A DNA stretch of 64,000 bases from contig NZ_JADOTW010000010.1 of assembly GCF_015645095.1 (NCBI RefSeq), positions 62,001 to 126,000 of the forward strand, in the 5' to 3' direction. Of this stretch, positions 13,849-24,406 are shown one piece after another. The notes beneath the pieces were generated by a model. The model did not search any database. It saw only the letters and a list, made by a program, of their open reading frames with translations, and was not told the origin of the DNA. Made by a program: the position numbers and the translations under genes. Numbering within the stretch: position 1 is the first letter of the stretch; each line of letters starts with the position of its first letter. The DNA is from Halomonas sp. 328. Its GTDB lineage: Bacteria; Pseudomonadota; Gammaproteobacteria; Pseudomonadales; Halomonadaceae.

Positions 13849-16800
13849 TTATTCCGGCCGGCGCCGGGATTCGGCGAGCAAACTGCCCAGGCTCGCGGCC
13901 TTGGGCTTCACCAGCCAGAAGTGACGAACGAAGTCGCTGAAGTCCTCGAGGATCGCCTTGCCGCGCTCGGAACCGGTCTCGGCCACGTACTCCTCGATGA
14001 TCTCCCGCAGATGACGCCGATAGGCCTCCATGGCCTCGGTATTGACCCGGTGGATCTCCACCAGCTCGTGGTTGTACTTGTCGACGAAGGTGCGATCCTC
14101 GTCGAGCACATAGGCGAAGCCGCCGGTCATGCCCGCGCCGAAGTTGACGCCGGTCTCGCCGAGCACGGCCACCAGGCCGCCGGTCATGTACTCGCAGCAG
14201 TGGTCGCCGGCGCCCTCGATCACCGCGGTGGCCCCGGAGTTGCGCACCGCGAAACGCTCGCCGGCGGTGCCGGCGGCGAACAGCTTGCCGCCGGTGGCGC
14301 CATACAGGCAGGTGTTGCCGATGATCGCCGTCTGGTGGCTCTCGAAGCGGCTGGCCCGGGGCGGCACGATGACGATCTGGCCACCGTTCATGCCCTTGCC
14401 GACGTAGTCGTTGGCGTCGCCCTCCAGGTAGAGGTTGAGGCCCCGGGCGTTCCATACCCCGAAGCTCTGGCCCGCCACGCCCTCGAAGCGCACCTTGATG
14501 GGCGCCTCCTCCAGGCCCGCCTCGCCGTAGCGCTTGGCGATGGCCCCGGAGGCCGCCGCCGGCACCGAGCGGTCGCAGTTGGTGATGGCGAAGCGGAACT
14601 CGCCGCCGGATTGCTCGGCGATGGCCTGCTCCAGGGCCGCCAGCACCTCCTGATTCTTGGCGCCCGGGTCATGGGGCACGTTGCGCTCCACGGCACAGAA
14701 CTGGGGCGCCTCCGCCGGCACGAAGTCGTTGGCCAGCAGCGGCGTCAGGTCCAGCTTGCGCTGGGAGGCGGTCTCGCCCTCCAGCACCTCCAGCAGGTCG
14801 GTGCGACCGATCAGGTCGGTGAGCCGCCGCACCCCCAGCAGGGCCATCAGCTCGCGCACCTCCTCGGCGATAAAGCGGAAGTAGTGCTTGACCATGTCCA
14901 CGGTGCCGCGGAAGTGCTCGTCGCGCAGGAACTGGTGCTGGGTGGCGACGCCGGTGGCACAGTTGTTGAGGTGGCAGATGCGCAGGTACTTGCAGCCCAG
15001 CGCCACCATCGGCGCGGTGCCGAAGCCGAAGCTCTCGGCGCCGAGGATCGCCGCCTTGACCACGTCGAGGCCGGTCTTCAGGCCGCCATCGGTCTGCAGG
15101 CGGATCTTGTCGCGCAGGCCATTGATGCGCAGCGCCTGGTGCACCTCCGGCAGGCCCAGCTCCCAGGGGGAGCCGGCGTGCTTGATGGAGGTGATGGGAC
15201 TGGCCGCGGTGCCGCCGTCATAGCCGGAGACGGTGATCAGGTCGGCGTAGGCCTTGGCCACCCCGGTGGCGATGGTGCCGATGCCCGGCTCGGAGACCAG
15301 CTTCACCGACACCTGGGCGTCCGGGTTGACCTGCTTGAGGTCGAAGATCAGCTGCGCCAGGTCCTCGATGGAGTAGATGTCGTGGTGCGGCGGCGGCGAG
15401 ATCAGGGTCACGCCGGGCACCGAGTAGCGCAGCCGGGCAATCAGCTCGTTGACCTTGCCGCCGGGCAACTGGCCACCCTCGCCGGGCTTGGCGCCCTGGG
15501 CCACCTTGATCTGCAGCACCTCGGCATTGACCAGGTAGGCCGGGGTGACGCCGAAGCGCCCGGAGGCGATCTGCTTGATCTTGGAGGAGCGGATGGTGCC
15601 GTAGCGAGCCGGATCCTCGCCCCCCTCGCCGGAGTTGGAGCGACCGCCGGCCTCGTTCATGGCCTGGGCCAGGGCCTCATGGGCCTCCGGCGACAGGGCG
15701 CCCAGGGACATGCCGGCGCTGTCGAAGCGGGGAATCAGCGCTTCCACCGGCTCCACCTCCTCCAGGGACAGCGGTTCGGCGGCAGGCTTGAGCCGCAGCA
15801 GGTCACGAATGGTGGCCACCGGGCGCTCGTTGACCAGCCGGGCGAATTTCTTCCACTTCTGGTAATCGCCCTGCTGCACCGCTTCCTGCAGGGTCTTCAC
15901 CACGTCCGGGTTATAGGCGTGGTACTCCTTGCCGTGGACATACTTGACCAGGCCGCCCTGGGAGATGCCCTTGCGGGGAATCCAGGCGTCCCGGGCCAGC
16001 AATTCCTGCTGCAGCTGCAGCTCGGCGAAGCCGGTGCCCTGGATGCGCGAGGCCATGCCCGGGAAGCACAGCGCCATCACCTCCTCGTCGAGACCCACCG
16101 CCTCGAAGAGCATGGAGCCGCGGTAGGAGGCGAGCGTCGAGATGCCCATCTTGGAGAGGATCTTGTAGAGCCCCTTCTGCATGCCCTTGCGGTAGTTCTC
16201 CCGGGCGTCCGCCGGGTTGCCCACCAGCTCGCCGGAGCGGTGCATGTCGGCCATCACCTGATAGGCCAGCCACGGATAGACCGCGGTGGCACCGACGCCG
16301 AAGAGCACCGCCATCTGGTGAGCATCCCGGGCATAGCCGGTTTCCACCACGATATTGACCCGCGGGCGCAACGCCAGCTTGCCCAGGTGGTGGTGCACGG
16401 CCCCCACCGCCAGGGCGGCATGGATCGGCAGCTCACCCCTGGGCAGGTCGGCATCGGAGAGCACCAGGATCACCTTGCCGCTGCGCGCCGCCTCCTCGGC
16501 CTGCTGGCAGAGCGCCAGCAGCGCCTGCTTGAGGCCCTGCTGCTCGGGGTCATAGCCAAGCGACAGGGTGAGGCTGGCGAAGGCCGGATCCTCGTGACTG
16601 ACCAGGGCAGTGAACTTGCGCGGCGAGAGGATCGGCGTGGTCAGGATGATGCGATGGGCGTGATCCGGGGTCGCCTCGAAGACGTTGAGCTCGGCACCGA
16701 TGCAGGTCTCCAGGGACATCACGATCGCTTCCCGCAGCGGATCGATGGGCGGGTTGGTGACCTGGGCGAATTTCTGGCGGAAGTAGTCGCTAAGCAGGCG

Positions 16801-18300
16801 GTTCTGGCGCGACAGCACCGCCATGGGGGTGTCGTCACCCATGGAGCCCACCGCCTCCTGGCCGCTCTCGGCCAGGGGTCGCAGCACCTGGTCACGCTCC
16901 TCGAAGGAGACCTGGAACATCTTCTGCCAGACGTCGAGCGCCTCGGCCTCCAGGGGCTGGAAGCGGGCCAGCTCGGTGAGGGCGGACTCCAGGTAGTGGG
17001 CGCGCTCCTTCAGCCAGCGCTTGTAGGGATAGGCCGACTTGAGGCGCTCGTCCACGTCGGCGGTATGCAGCACCTGGCCGGTCTCGGTATCGATGCCCAG
17101 CACCTGGCCGGGGCCGACGCGCCCCTTGGCGACCACGTCCTCGGGGGCATAGTCGTAGGTGCCGATCTCGGAGGCCAGGGTGATATAGCCATTCTTGGTG
17201 ATCACCCAGCGGGCCGGGCGCAGGCCGTTGCGGTCCAGCATGCAGACGGCGTTGCGGCCATCGGTCATCACCATGCCGGCGGGGCCATCCCAGGGCTCCA
17301 TATGCATGGAGTTGTACTCGTAGAAGGCGCGCAGGGCGCCATCCATGGTCTCCACGTTCTGCCAGGCCGGCGGCACCATCATGCGAATGGCGCTGTAGAT
17401 GTCCATGCCGCCGGTCATCAGCACCTCCAGCATGTTGTCCATGCTGGAGGAGTCGGAACCCACGGTATTGACGATCTCGTCGAGCTCGGCGATCTCCGGC
17501 AGCAGCGGCGAGACGAAGTTCTCCTTGCGCGAGTTGGCCCAGCCACGGTTGGCCTCGATGGTGTTGATCTCGCCGTTATGGGCCAGGAAGCGGAACGGCT
17601 GGGCCAGCGGCCAGCGCGGCGCGGTGTTGGTGGAGAAGCGCTGGTGGAAGACGCAGATGGAGGTGGTCAGGCGGGGGTCGCCCAGGTCGCGATAGAAGGT
17701 GGGCAGGTCCACCGGCATCATCAGACCCTTGTAGGAGACCACCTTGGCGGAGAGGGAGCAGACGTAGAACTCTTCTTCGTCGCGCAGGGCCTCCTCGGCG
17801 CGACGCCGAGCCATGAACAGGTCCACCGCCAGCTGGGCATCGAGGCGCTCGTCGGCGGCCTCGACGAAGACCTGACGGATCCGCGGCAGGCACTCCAGGG
17901 CCATGGGGCCGCAGACACCGGGATCGGTGGGCACCTCGCGCCAGCCGTGCACCACCAGGCCACGGGCCTCGAGCTCGCGGCTCAACACCTGCCGAGCATG
18001 GGCCTCGCGCTCATCGTCGTCGGGCAGGAAGATGGCGCCCACGGCGAAGCGGCTGCCCAGGTCGACGCCCAGGGCCTCCCGGGCCACCTCGCGCATGAAA
18101 CTCTCGGGCATCTTGAGCAGCAGGCCACAACCGTCACCGGTCTTGCCATCGGCGGCGATGCCGCCGCGGTGGGTCATGCAGGTCAGGGACTCGATGGCGG
18201 TCTTGAGCAGGTCGTGGCTGGCCTCGCCTTCCATATGGGCGATCAGGCCGAAGCCGCAGTTGTCGCGAAATTCGCCGGGCTGATGGAGACCTCGGTTCAT
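13849..18300 (-). CDS. gltB: Glutamate synthase (NADPH) large subunit GltB
   Basis: Makes two glutamates from glutamine and 2-oxoglutarate, the main nitrogen-assimilation step with glutamine synthetase. The 1483 residues begin with a short propeptide; the catalytic Cys15 in [15 protein letters not shown] becomes the mature N-terminus of the Ntn amidotransferase domain. Then follow the central domain, the FMN/Fe-S synthase domain ([33 protein letters not shown]) and the C-terminal beta-helix GXGXG-type domain. I prefer the ATG at 18300, preceded by AGGG at 8 nt, to a TTG 15 bp upstream. aroB lies upstream past a terminator. Confidence 0.98.
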   Translation of the reverse strand: MNRGLHQPGEFRDNCGFGLIAHMEGEASHDLLKTAIESLTCMTHRGGIAADGKTGDGCGLLLKMPESFMREVAREALGVDLGSRFAVGAIFLPDDDEREAHARQVLSRELEARGLVVHGWREVPTDPGVCGPMALECLPRIRQVFVEAADERLDAQLAVDLFMARRRAEEALRDEEEFYVCSLSAKVVSYKGLMMPVDLPTFYRDLGDPRLTTSICVFHQRFSTNTAPRWPLAQPFRFLAHNGEINTIEANRGWANSRKENFVSPLLPEIAELDEIVNTVGSDSSSMDNMLEVLMTGGMDIYSAIRMMVPPAWQNVETMDGALRAFYEYNSMHMEPWDGPAGMVMTDGRNAVCMLDRNGLRPARWVITKNGYITLASEIGTYDYAPEDVVAKGRVGPGQVLGIDTETGQVLHTADVDERLKSAYPYKRWLKERAHYLESALTELARFQPLEAEALDVWQKMFQVSFEERDQVLRPLAESGQEAVGSMGDDTPMAVLSRQNRLLSDYFRQKFAQVTNPPIDPLREAIVMSLETCIGAELNVFEATPDHAHRIILTTPILSPRKFTALVSHEDPAFASLTLSLGYDPEQQGLKQALLALCQQAEEAARSGKVILVLSDADLPRGELPIHAALAVGAVHHHLGKLALRPRVNIVVETGYARDAHQMAVLFGVGATAVYPWLAYQVMADMHRSGELVGNPADARENYRKGMQKGLYKILSKMGISTLASYRGSMLFEAVGLDEEVMALCFPGMASRIQGTGFAELQLQQELLARDAWIPRKGISQGGLVKYVHGKEYHAYNPDVVKTLQEAVQQGDYQKWKKFARLVNERPVATIRDLLRLKPAAEPLSLEEVEPVEALIPRFDSAGMSLGALSPEAHEALAQAMNEAGGRSNSGEGGEDPARYGTIRSSKIKQIASGRFGVTPAYLVNAEVLQIKVAQGAKPGEGGQLPGGKVNELIARLRYSVPGVTLISPPPHHDIYSIEDLAQLIFDLKQVNPDAQVSVKLVSEPGIGTIATGVAKAYADLITVSGYDGGTAASPITSIKHAGSPWELGLPEVHQALRINGLRDKIRLQTDGGLKTGLDVVKAAILGAESFGFGTAPMVALGCKYLRICHLNNCATGVATQHQFLRDEHFRGTVDMVKHYFRFIAEEVRELMALLGVRRLTDLIGRTDLLEVLEGETASQRKLDLTPLLANDFVPAEAPQFCAVERNVPHDPGAKNQEVLAALEQAIAEQSGGEFRFAITNCDRSVPAAASGAIAKRYGEAGLEEAPIKVRFEGVAGQSFGVWNARGLNLYLEGDANDYVGKGMNGGQIVIVPPRASRFESHQTAIIGNTCLYGATGGKLFAAGTAGERFAVRNSGATAVIEGAGDHCCEYMTGGLVAVLGETGVNFGAGMTGGFAYVLDEDRTFVDKYNHELVEIHRVNTEAMEAYRRHLREIIEEYVAETGSERGKAILEDFSDFVRHFWLVKPKAASLGSLLAESRRRPE

Positions 18301-18671
18301 GGGCGTGTCCCTCAAGCTAGATGTCTTTTATTCCCTAGATCCATATGATATCTTTATCTGTTTTTCTTATTTTTCAGAAGGGTGATACCGGGCGTCCGGG
18401 GAGCAGAAAAAAGGCTGTCCAGCATAGCCAGCCCCCCTCCCCCGCGCAATTCCCCACTCCGAAAGCACCCCAAAAAATCTCAATAAATCGCTAGGTTAGC
18501 CTGAACCAACGAAGAAAAAACTCGCTAGTTCAATGACTTGAACTCGCCCCCTCGAAAGCACAGCAATAACTAGACTTTAGTCTAATTCCACGACCCCTCG
18601 CCCATACCGATCCTGCATAAGGCATACGAATTGAAGAATGCCTCGCTCTTGCTCGACTGGCCAGTCGCCAC
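18301..18671. other. AT-richer regulatory gap upstream of gltB
   Basis: About 370 bp between the gltB start and the aroB terminator, clearly more AT-rich than its neighbours, so it probably holds the gltB promoter. The only discrete element I see is the inverted repeat TAGACT-TT-AGTCTA (18571-18584). No leader ORF or RNA gene stands out. Confidence 0.5.
18571..18584. promoter_or_regulatory. Palindrome in the gltB upstream region, possible operator
   Basis: TAGACT-TT-AGTCTA is a perfect inverted repeat in an AT-rich stretch about 270 bp before gltB. Lrp controls gltBD in enteric bacteria, but this site has 8 rather than 9 bases between TAG and CTA, so it does not fit the Lrp consensus. The regulator is unknown. 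Confidence 0.3.
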
Positions 18672-18709
18672 AAAAAAGCGGCGGCCATCCGAAGATGACC
18701 GCCGCTTTA
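18672..18709 (-). terminator. Terminator after aroB
   Basis: On the minus strand, stem AAAGCGGCGG/CCGCCGCTTT with an inner CAT/ATG pairing is followed by a U-run, about 30 bp after the aroB stop. It closes the pilM-to-aroB operon and separates it from gltB. Confidence 0.85.
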
Positions 18710-18738
18710 TCCAAAAGACCTCTATTTTTTAGCGAATA

Positions 18739-19845
18739 TCACTGCCTGGGAAAGTCCGCCAGCAACTCGCGCAGCATCGCTGGCGGCGTCTCGTCATGCA
18801 CGCAGGCCTCCCCCAGTCGCCGCAGCAGGATCAAGCGCAGGCGGGCATCGATATTCTTCTTGTCGAGACGCATCGGCACCAGGAAGGCCTCCTCGTCCAT
18901 GGCCGCCGGCGCCGCCAGGGGCAGGGCCGCCGAAGCGATCACCGCCGCCACCCGCTCGACTTCGCCCCGGGAGAGCCAGCCCAGCCGAGCGGAGAGCTCC
19001 GCGGCCATCAGCATGCCGGCCCCCACCGCCTCGCCATGCAGCCAGGCACCATAGCCCTGATGGGCCTCGATGGCATGCCCGAAGGTGTGCCCCAGATTGA
19101 GCAGAGCACGCACCCCCTGCTCGGTCTCGTCGGCGGCCACCACCTCGGCCTTGATGGCACAGCTGCGCAGGATCGCCTCGCGCAGGGCCACCTGGTCGAG
19201 GCCACGCAGGGCGCTCATATGCGCTTCCAGCCAGGCCAGGAAGTCCACATCACGGATCAGGCCGTACTTGATCACCTCCGCCAGTCCGGCGGAGAGCTCC
19301 CGGGGCGGCAGACTGACCAGGGTAGCGGTATCGATCAGTACGGCGCGGGGCTGCCAGAAGGCACCGATCATGTTCTTGCCGCGGGGGTGATTGACCCCGG
19401 TCTTGCCCCCCACCGAGGAGTCGACCTGGGAGAGCAGGGTGGTGGGCACCTGGATAAAGGCCACGCCGCGCTGGTAGCAGGCGGCGGCATAACCGGTCAT
19501 GTCGCCAATCACCCCGCCCCCCAGGGCCACCAGGGTGCAGCGGCGATTGAAACCGGCCTCCAGCAGGGCATCCCAGATGCGCTCGACGCTCGACAGCGTC
19601 TTGGTGTGCTCGCCGTCCGGCAGGATCACCTCACGCACCTCGAGGCCCTCTGGCAGGCCGGCCTTGAAGGCCGCCAGATAGAGCGGCGCCACCGTCTCGT
19701 TGGTGACGATCATCACCTGGCGACCCGCCAGATAGGGGGCCAGCCACTGGGCATCCCCCAGCAGGCCGGCGCCGACATGGATGGGATAGCTGCGCTCGCC
19801 GAGATCGACGTTGAGGGTACTGACGGAAGCTAAGGCTTGGCTCAT
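18739..19845 (-). CDS. aroB: 3-dehydroquinate synthase AroB
   Basis: Second step of the shikimate pathway: cyclises DAHP to 3-dehydroquinate with NAD and a divalent metal. The 368 residues show [40 protein letters not shown] and the metal-binding [13 protein letters not shown] chose the ATG at 19845 ([20 protein letters not shown]); the longer frame upstream gives 38 unrelated residues. No strong ribosome-binding site precedes it. It is the last gene of the pil-aroK-aroB operon, 34 bp after aroK. A damX-like gene often found between aroB and gltB in relatives is missing. Confidence 0.97.
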   Translation of the reverse strand: MSQALASVSTLNVDLGERSYPIHVGAGLLGDAQWLAPYLAGRQVMIVTNETVAPLYLAAFKAGLPEGLEVREVILPDGEHTKTLSSVERIWDALLEAGFNRRCTLVALGGGVIGDMTGYAAACYQRGVAFIQVPTTLLSQVDSSVGGKTGVNHPRGKNMIGAFWQPRAVLIDTATLVSLPPRELSAGLAEVIKYGLIRDVDFLAWLEAHMSALRGLDQVALREAILRSCAIKAEVVAADETEQGVRALLNLGHTFGHAIEAHQGYGAWLHGEAVGAGMLMAAELSARLGWLSRGEVERVAAVIASAALPLAAPAAMDEEAFLVPMRLDKKNIDARLRLILLRRLGEACVHDETPPAMLRELLADFPRQ

Positions 19846-19879
19846 GGGCAAGGAAAACCGAAGGTTGGGGACGGGGGTA

Positions 19880-20425
19880 TCAGGCCTTGCAGGACTGCAG
19901 GGGATCCACCAGCTTGGTGACGCGCCGAACGATGTCGTTGGCCACGGCCTTGGGGCCACGCCGATCGGTGCGCACGATCAGGTCGGCGGTAGCCCGGTAG
20001 AGGGGATCCCGCACGGCAAAGAGATCCCGTAGCACCTGGCCCGGATCCTCGGCCTGCAGCAAGGGCCGGTTTCGATCCTTGGCGGTCCGCCGGAGCTGCT
20101 GCTCCACCGTGGTATAGAGGTAGATCACGGTGCCCCGTTCGCGCAGGGCACGTCGGTTGGCCTCGAGAATCACCGCCCCGCCACCGGTAGCCATGACGAT
20201 GCCGCAGCGCTGGGTCAGGTCATCGATCACCTGGGCCTCGCGTTCGCGAAAGCCGGCCTCCCCCTCGACATCGAAGATCCAGGGAATATCGGCCCCGCAG
20301 CGCGCCTGGATCTCGTGGTCGCTGTCGTAGAAGTCACGGCACAGCTCGGCCGCCAGCAGGCGGCCGATGGTGCTTTTGCCGGCCCCCATGGGGCCGATAA
20401 GGAAGAGATTGGGTAAATCCTGCAT
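19880..20425 (-). CDS. aroK: Shikimate kinase AroK
   Basis: Phosphorylates shikimate with ATP. The 181 residues carry P-loop GPMGAGKS (residues 11-18), the shikimate-binding Asp in YDSDHEIQ (D34), Arg in GFREREAQV, and GGGAV near residue 79. The ATG overlaps the pilQ stop as TGATG, so translation is probably coupled to pilQ. This pilQ-aroK link is widely conserved in gammaproteobacteria. Confidence 0.97.
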   Translation of the reverse strand: MQDLPNLFLIGPMGAGKSTIGRLLAAELCRDFYDSDHEIQARCGADIPWIFDVEGEAGFREREAQVIDDLTQRCGIVMATGGGAVILEANRRALRERGTVIYLYTTVEQQLRRTAKDRNRPLLQAEDPGQVLRDLFAVRDPLYRATADLIVRTDRRGPKAVANDIVRRVTKLVDPLQSCKA

Positions 20426-22458
20426 CAGCGAAGTGCCAGCCCATCCTCGAGGATCGTGGGAGTGATGAATATCAACAACTCTACCTTTTCGTTGCTCTCT
20501 TGGGTATAGCGGAAGAGGTTACCGATCACCGGGATGTCCCCCAGCAGGGGGGTCTTGAACAGGCTGCGGATCTGCTCGGTGGTCAGGATCCCGCCCAGCA
20601 CCACCGTCTCGCCGTTGTCCACCAGCACCTGGGTCTGGATCTCGTTGCGGTCGATGGGCGGCTCCCCGCCGACGAAGGTATCGCGGAAGCTGTCGTTGGT
20701 GATCAGCAGGTCCATGACAATGCGATTGTCCGGGGTGATCTGCGGCGTCACCTCCAGGGAGAGCACCGCCTCCTTGAAATCAGTCTCCGGATTACCCTGA
20801 GCATCCACCGACTGGAAGGCCCGCTCCTCGCCCTGCTTGATAATGGCGGTGCGCTGGTTGGCGGTAATCACCCGGGGCTGGGAGATGGTCTGGCTTCGCC
20901 CCTCGCTCTCCAGGGCGCGCAGCTCCAGATCGATCAGGATATCCCCGGAGAGATAACCGAAGGCGAAGGAAGTCAGTGGATCCCGATCCCCCCCCAGGTC
21001 TACCGCCAACCCACCCCGCGGCACCGTACCGGTGGCGGCACCGCCGAGGTCCACTCGACTGCCCGGCCGCGACATCCCCCAGTTGACCCCCAGCTCCCGG
21101 GTGGCGCTATCCCGGGCGATCACGATGCGCGCCTCGATCTGCACCTGGCGCACCGCCACATCCAGTTGATCGATGGTGCGCAGGATCTCCTGCACCTGCT
21201 CGGCGGTATCCTGGATCAGCAGGGTATTGGTGCGGGCATCCACGCTGACGCGCCCCCGCTCGGTCAACAGCCCGAAGCCATCGCCGCCACGCAGCAGGGC
21301 CGCCAGGTCCGACGCCCGGGCATAGTTGACCTGGAGATACTCGGTCACCAGGGGGGACAGCACCTCCATCTGCTCCCGGGCCTCGATCTCCTGGCGCTCG
21401 ATATTGGCCAGCTCCGCCGCCGGCGCCACCACGATCACGTTACCCTCCTGGCGACTGGCCAGGCCATGACTCTTGAGCACCAGGTCCAGGGCCTGATCCC
21501 AGGGCACATCCTGAAGATTGAGGGTCACCCGGCCGGTCACGCTATCGCTGGCAACGATATTCAATCCGGTGAAGTCGGCGATGATGGAGAGCACCGAACG
21601 CACCTCGATATCCTGAAAATTCAAGGTGATACGTTCACCACTAAAGCTACGCTCCCGGGGCCGCTGGACCTGCCGAGGCGCCGGTGCCGCCACCGGCTGG
21701 GCCTCGATGATCAGCTCGCGCCCGCTATGGGTGGAGAACATGGCGAAATCACCGCTGGCCTGCAATTCCAGGGTCACCCCATCCCGATCGGGACGCGGCA
21801 CGATACGGGTCAGAGGGGTCGAGAAGTCGGTCACATCCAGGGTCTGATCCAGGGAGGCCGGCAGGCGCACGCCGCGCAACTCGGCCAGGATGCGGTTACC
21901 ACTGGTCTCACGCACCCGGCTGTCGATCCCGGTTCGATCGAAGGTCACGATCAGGCGCCCGGCCCCGTCGGCGCCGCGACGGAAGTCGATATCCTCGATG
22001 CGCGGGTCCTGGACGACCGGAGCGGAGGCCACCGGCTGACTCGGCTCCGGCGAGGTGACCGTGGCCGCCGGCTGGGCCGGCGCCCCCCCGATGGCAAGGA
22101 TCAGTCGCTCGCCTTCCTGGCGGGTGGTGTAGGGCAGCTCCTGGTCCAGGGTAAAGACCAGCCGGGTCCGCGACCCCGCCTCCAGGGTGGTGACCTGGGC
22201 CACACCGCCGACCCCCAGGGTCTGGCGCGGCCGGTCCACCAGGCTGCCGGTCTCCATCAGGTCGATGGTCAGCCGCGGCGGCTCATCGAGCCGATAACCA
22301 CGCACCTCGGGCACCCCACCCTGGAAATGCATCTCCACTTCGAGCCCCTCTCCCACCTGACGATAGTCGAGACTCGTCAGGGTCGAGGCCGCCCAGGCCG
22401 AGGCGTTTCCCAGCAACGACAGGCAGAGCACTGCCAGACAGCGTGTGATGGTTTGCAT
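20425..22458 (-). CDS. pilQ: Type IV pilus secretin PilQ
   Basis: Forms the outer-membrane channel through which type IV pili leave the cell. With the ATG at 22458 the product has 677 residues: signal peptide [20 protein letters not shown] ending near AWA, N-terminal AMIN-type domains that bind peptidoglycan, an STN/N0 domain ([20 protein letters not shown]), and the C-terminal secretin domain ([27 protein letters not shown]). AAGGGATC precedes this ATG. Another in-frame ATG at 22503 overlaps the pilP stop (TGATG) and would add 15 residues before the signal peptide; coupled reinitiation there is possible. Confidence 0.96.
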   Translation of the reverse strand: MQTITRCLAVLCLSLLGNASAWAASTLTSLDYRQVGEGLEVEMHFQGGVPEVRGYRLDEPPRLTIDLMETGSLVDRPRQTLGVGGVAQVTTLEAGSRTRLVFTLDQELPYTTRQEGERLILAIGGAPAQPAATVTSPEPSQPVASAPVVQDPRIEDIDFRRGADGAGRLIVTFDRTGIDSRVRETSGNRILAELRGVRLPASLDQTLDVTDFSTPLTRIVPRPDRDGVTLELQASGDFAMFSTHSGRELIIEAQPVAAPAPRQVQRPRERSFSGERITLNFQDIEVRSVLSIIADFTGLNIVASDSVTGRVTLNLQDVPWDQALDLVLKSHGLASRQEGNVIVVAPAAELANIERQEIEAREQMEVLSPLVTEYLQVNYARASDLAALLRGGDGFGLLTERGRVSVDARTNTLLIQDTAEQVQEILRTIDQLDVAVRQVQIEARIVIARDSATRELGVNWGMSRPGSRVDLGGAATGTVPRGGLAVDLGGDRDPLTSFAFGYLSGDILIDLELRALESEGRSQTISQPRVITANQRTAIIKQGEERAFQSVDAQGNPETDFKEAVLSLEVTPQITPDNRIVMDLLITNDSFRDTFVGGEPPIDRNEIQTQVLVDNGETVVLGGILTTEQIRSLFKTPLLGDIPVIGNLFRYTQESNEKVELLIFITPTILEDGLALR

Positions 22459-22502
22459 GATCCCTTCCCCTTGCCCTTGTTGTATTGCACGCCACGTCGC
22501 CA

Positions 22503-23048
22503 TCAGCCACGCTGACGCCCCTCCCCGTTCAACGATAGGCTACGCACCCGCTCGATCCAGCCGCCGCGCCCGTTGGGCACCACCTCCACCAGTTGCACGC
22601 TGGCCTCGGTGATGCTGACGATACGTCCGAAGTCGGTCCCCAGATAGTTGCCGTTACGCAGCCGATGCACCTCCCCATCCGGCGCCCGCACCAGGGCCGA
22701 AGGCTGACCGCCCACCGACAGGGTGCCGACCAGCGCCAGACGATCCAGGGGGTAGCGCTCCAGCGGTTCCCTGGCCCGCGCCATGTCCGGCGCCAGGTCT
22801 TCGGAGCCTCCGGCCAGGGCGCCTTCAGGCTCCGGCAACCGGGCCATGAAAGGGCTACGACGGTCGGCTTGATCATAGGAGATGGCCACATAGCCCGGCG
22901 TATCCGGCAGTGGAGACAACTCCAGCCGCCCCGGATTGGCACGAATCTCCGCCAGCTGCCGATCGAGCCCGGCGATGTCCGGATCGCCACAGCCCACCAG
23001 GGTGATCAGCAGCAGTAGACCGCCGCCACGCGCAAGGATGCTGTTCAT
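22503..23048 (-). CDS. pilP: Type IV pilus inner-membrane lipoprotein PilP
   Basis: Links the PilN-PilO inner-membrane complex to the PilQ secretin. The 181 residues start with a lipoprotein signal whose lipobox LVGC puts the lipidated Cys at position 20. The C-terminal region contains the beta-sandwich SVGGQPSALVRAPDGEVHRL, typical of PilP. The start overlaps the pilO stop as ATGA, and its own stop is followed by the TGATG overlap with the upstream pilQ start. Confidence 0.95.
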   Translation of the reverse strand: MNSILARGGGLLLLITLVGCGDPDIAGLDRQLAEIRANPGRLELSPLPDTPGYVAISYDQADRRSPFMARLPEPEGALAGGSEDLAPDMARAREPLERYPLDRLALVGTLSVGGQPSALVRAPDGEVHRLRNGNYLGTDFGRIVSITEASVQLVEVVPNGRGGWIERVRSLSLNGEGRQRG

Positions 23049-23668
23049 GGACGCTCCTCCCCGCTGTCATGACGATAGCTATAGGTCTTGGCCAACAGGG
23101 AGAGCCGCAAGCGGTTCCCTCCAGCCACCGGCGCCAGGGTGAAGTCGTGCTGGGTCACGATGCGCGGCAGCCCCGCCACCCCGGCGAGGAAGGAGGCGAT
23201 ACGGTGATAGTCTCCCTCCACCTGGATATCGAAGGGCTGCTCCACGTAGTACTCCTGGGTTACCGGGGAGCGCAGACGAATGGCATCGATCAGCAACTGG
23301 TTGTCGATGGCGGTCTCGCTGATGTTGTCGATCAGCGAGGGAATCTCGGCGCCACTGGGCAGCATCTCCAGCAGTGTCTCCAGCCGCGCATCCAGGGCCG
23401 CGCTACGTTCACGCATGGCCGGCAGGTTGGCGGCCTGGGCCGCCTTGCTGCGGTAGTCACGCAGCAGGTTCTGCTCCTCCCTCTCGGCGCGAGCCAGCTC
23501 CTCCGCCTTGGGCGAGGCCAGGTACCAGTGCATCCCGGCGAAGGTCAGTCCCAGCACCAGCAGGCAGCAGATCAGCTGCAACGACCAGGGCCACCCCCCC
23601 GCCTCGCGCAGATCGAGCTCACGCCAGTCCAGCTCCTTGAGGCGACGCCACTCTCCCGACAGGCTCAT
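23045..23668 (-). CDS. pilO: Type IV pilus inner-membrane protein PilO
   Basis: Bitopic protein that dimerises with PilN and supports the pilus alignment complex. The 207 residues have a short cytoplasmic N-terminus (MSLSGEWRRLKELDWRELDL), a membrane helix at about 28-49, a coiled coil, and a periplasmic ferredoxin-like domain (YYVEQPFDIQVEGDYHRIA). The start lies in an ATGA overlap with a 29-codon ORF whose own beginning copies this N-terminus, and the stop is in an ATGA overlap with pilP. Confidence 0.95.
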   Translation of the reverse strand: MSLSGEWRRLKELDWRELDLREAGGWPWSLQLICCLLVLGLTFAGMHWYLASPKAEELARAEREEQNLLRDYRSKAAQAANLPAMRERSAALDARLETLLEMLPSGAEIPSLIDNISETAIDNQLLIDAIRLRSPVTQEYYVEQPFDIQVEGDYHRIASFLAGVAGLPRIVTQHDFTLAPVAGGNRLRLSLLAKTYSYRHDSGEERP

Positions 23669-23754
23669 GACTCAACCTCCTCGGCCAGTGGCCGGCCCGG
23701 CATGCGCTCCGACTCCTCGAGCCGGCGCCACTCTCTCGACCTCGAAAGGCTCAT
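23665..23754 (-). CDS. Micro-ORF b (29 aa), PilO-start/PilN-end chimera
   Basis: An intact 29-codon ORF, MSLSRSREWRRLEESERMPG followed by RPLAEEVES. Residues 1-12 resemble the PilO start (MSLSGEWRRL) and the last 12 resemble the PilN end (MPGQPLAEEDES). ATG and TGA both sit in ATGA overlaps, with micro-ORF a upstream and pilO downstream. It differs from micro-ORF a at 6 bases, 5 of them changing the protein, so selection on the peptide looks weak. It may act only to hand ribosomes on to pilO. Whether it is translated is unknown. Confidence 0.6.
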   Translation of the reverse strand: MSLSRSREWRRLEESERMPGRPLAEEVES

Positions 23755-23840
23755 GACTCGTCCTCCTCGGCCAGTGGCTGGCCCGGCATGCGCTCCAACT
23801 CCTTGAGCCGGCGCCACTCTCTCGACCTCGATAGGCTCAT
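23751..23840 (-). CDS. Micro-ORF a (29 aa), PilO-start/PilN-end chimera
   Basis: An intact 29-codon ORF, MSLSRSREWRRLKELERMPG followed by QPLAEEDES. The C-terminal 12 residues are identical to the end of PilN; the N-terminal part follows PilO with an RSR insertion. The ATG overlaps the pilN stop and the TGA overlaps micro-ORF b, both as ATGA. It arose by tandem duplication of the pilN/pilO junction. No membrane segment or known motif is present, so a structural role would rest on mimicry of the PilN or PilO tails, which is speculation. Confidence 0.6.
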   Translation of the reverse strand: MSLSRSREWRRLKELERMPGQPLAEEDES

Positions 23841-24406
23841 GACTCGTCCTCCTCGGCCAGTGGCTGGCCCGGCATGCGCTGCGGCACGCTGAGACTGAAG
23901 CGCCGCCGCTCCTGCCCCTGGTCAGACTCCACCTCGGAGAGGTTGGGCACGGCGAAGGCGGTGGCCGCCCCCAAGGCCCGCAGCTGATCGGAGACCTGGC
24001 GATTGTTCTCGGCCAGGCCGGTGAGGCGCAGCTGCTCGCCCTGACGGGTCAGCTGAGTGTAGTGGACGCCCTCCTCGAGGCTCTCGGCCAGCTGATTGAA
24101 GACATGCACGGTCTGGGGCCGCCCCTCCTGAAGACGCTGAAAGACGGCGATCTGCGCCTCGAGGCGCTCGATCTGGGCCTCGTAGTCGCGAATCGAGCGA
24201 ATGTCCCGATCCAGCTGCGCCGCCTGGGTGGTGATATGGGCATTGCGCTGCTGCTGGACTTCCAGGGCGTGCTGGTAGTAGTAGGTCATGCCGGCACCAC
24301 TGGCCAGGCCCACCACCGCCATGACCCCCAGGGCCAGATGGAAACGCTTGCTGTGCCGCTCCCGGCGCTGCTCGCGCCAGGGCAACAGATTGATCTCGAT
24401 CGTCAT
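23837..24406 (-). CDS. pilN: Type IV pilus inner-membrane protein PilN
   Basis: Bitopic partner of PilO; its cytoplasmic N-terminus docks into PilM. The 189 residues begin with MTIEINLLPWREQRRERHSK, containing the conserved INLLPWR motif that binds PilM, then a membrane helix (about 23-43), a coiled coil (about 46-100) and a periplasmic alpha-beta domain. The start overlaps the pilM stop (ATGA) and its stop overlaps micro-ORF a, not pilO as in relatives. Its last 12 codons are repeated twice downstream. Confidence 0.96.
   Translation of the reverse strand: MTIEINLLPWREQRRERHSKRFHLALGVMAVVGLASGAGMTYYYQHALEVQQQRNAHITTQAAQLDRDIRSIRDYEAQIERLEAQIAVFQRLQEGRPQTVHVFNQLAESLEEGVHYTQLTRQGEQLRLTGLAENNRQVSDQLRALGAATAFAVPNLSEVESDQGQERRRFSLSVPQRMPGQPLAEEDES

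Larger units (their letters stand above)
23641..23880 (-). repeat. Tandem repeat across the pilN/pilO junction (about 86-bp unit, three copies)
   Basis: The segment joining the end of pilN to the start of pilO is present about three times in tandem, with unit starts near 23644, 23724 and 23810. Each unit contains the ATGA stop/start overlap, the first codons of pilO and the last codons of pilN. The unit length of 86 bp equals 30 codons minus the 4-bp overlap, which keeps every unit open and coupled. The pilO-proximal unit lacks 6 bp. Confidence 0.92.

Noticed and set aside
18571-18584. Lrp site for gltBD
   Set aside because: The spacing between TAG and CTA is one base short of the Lrp consensus and the other positions do not fit.
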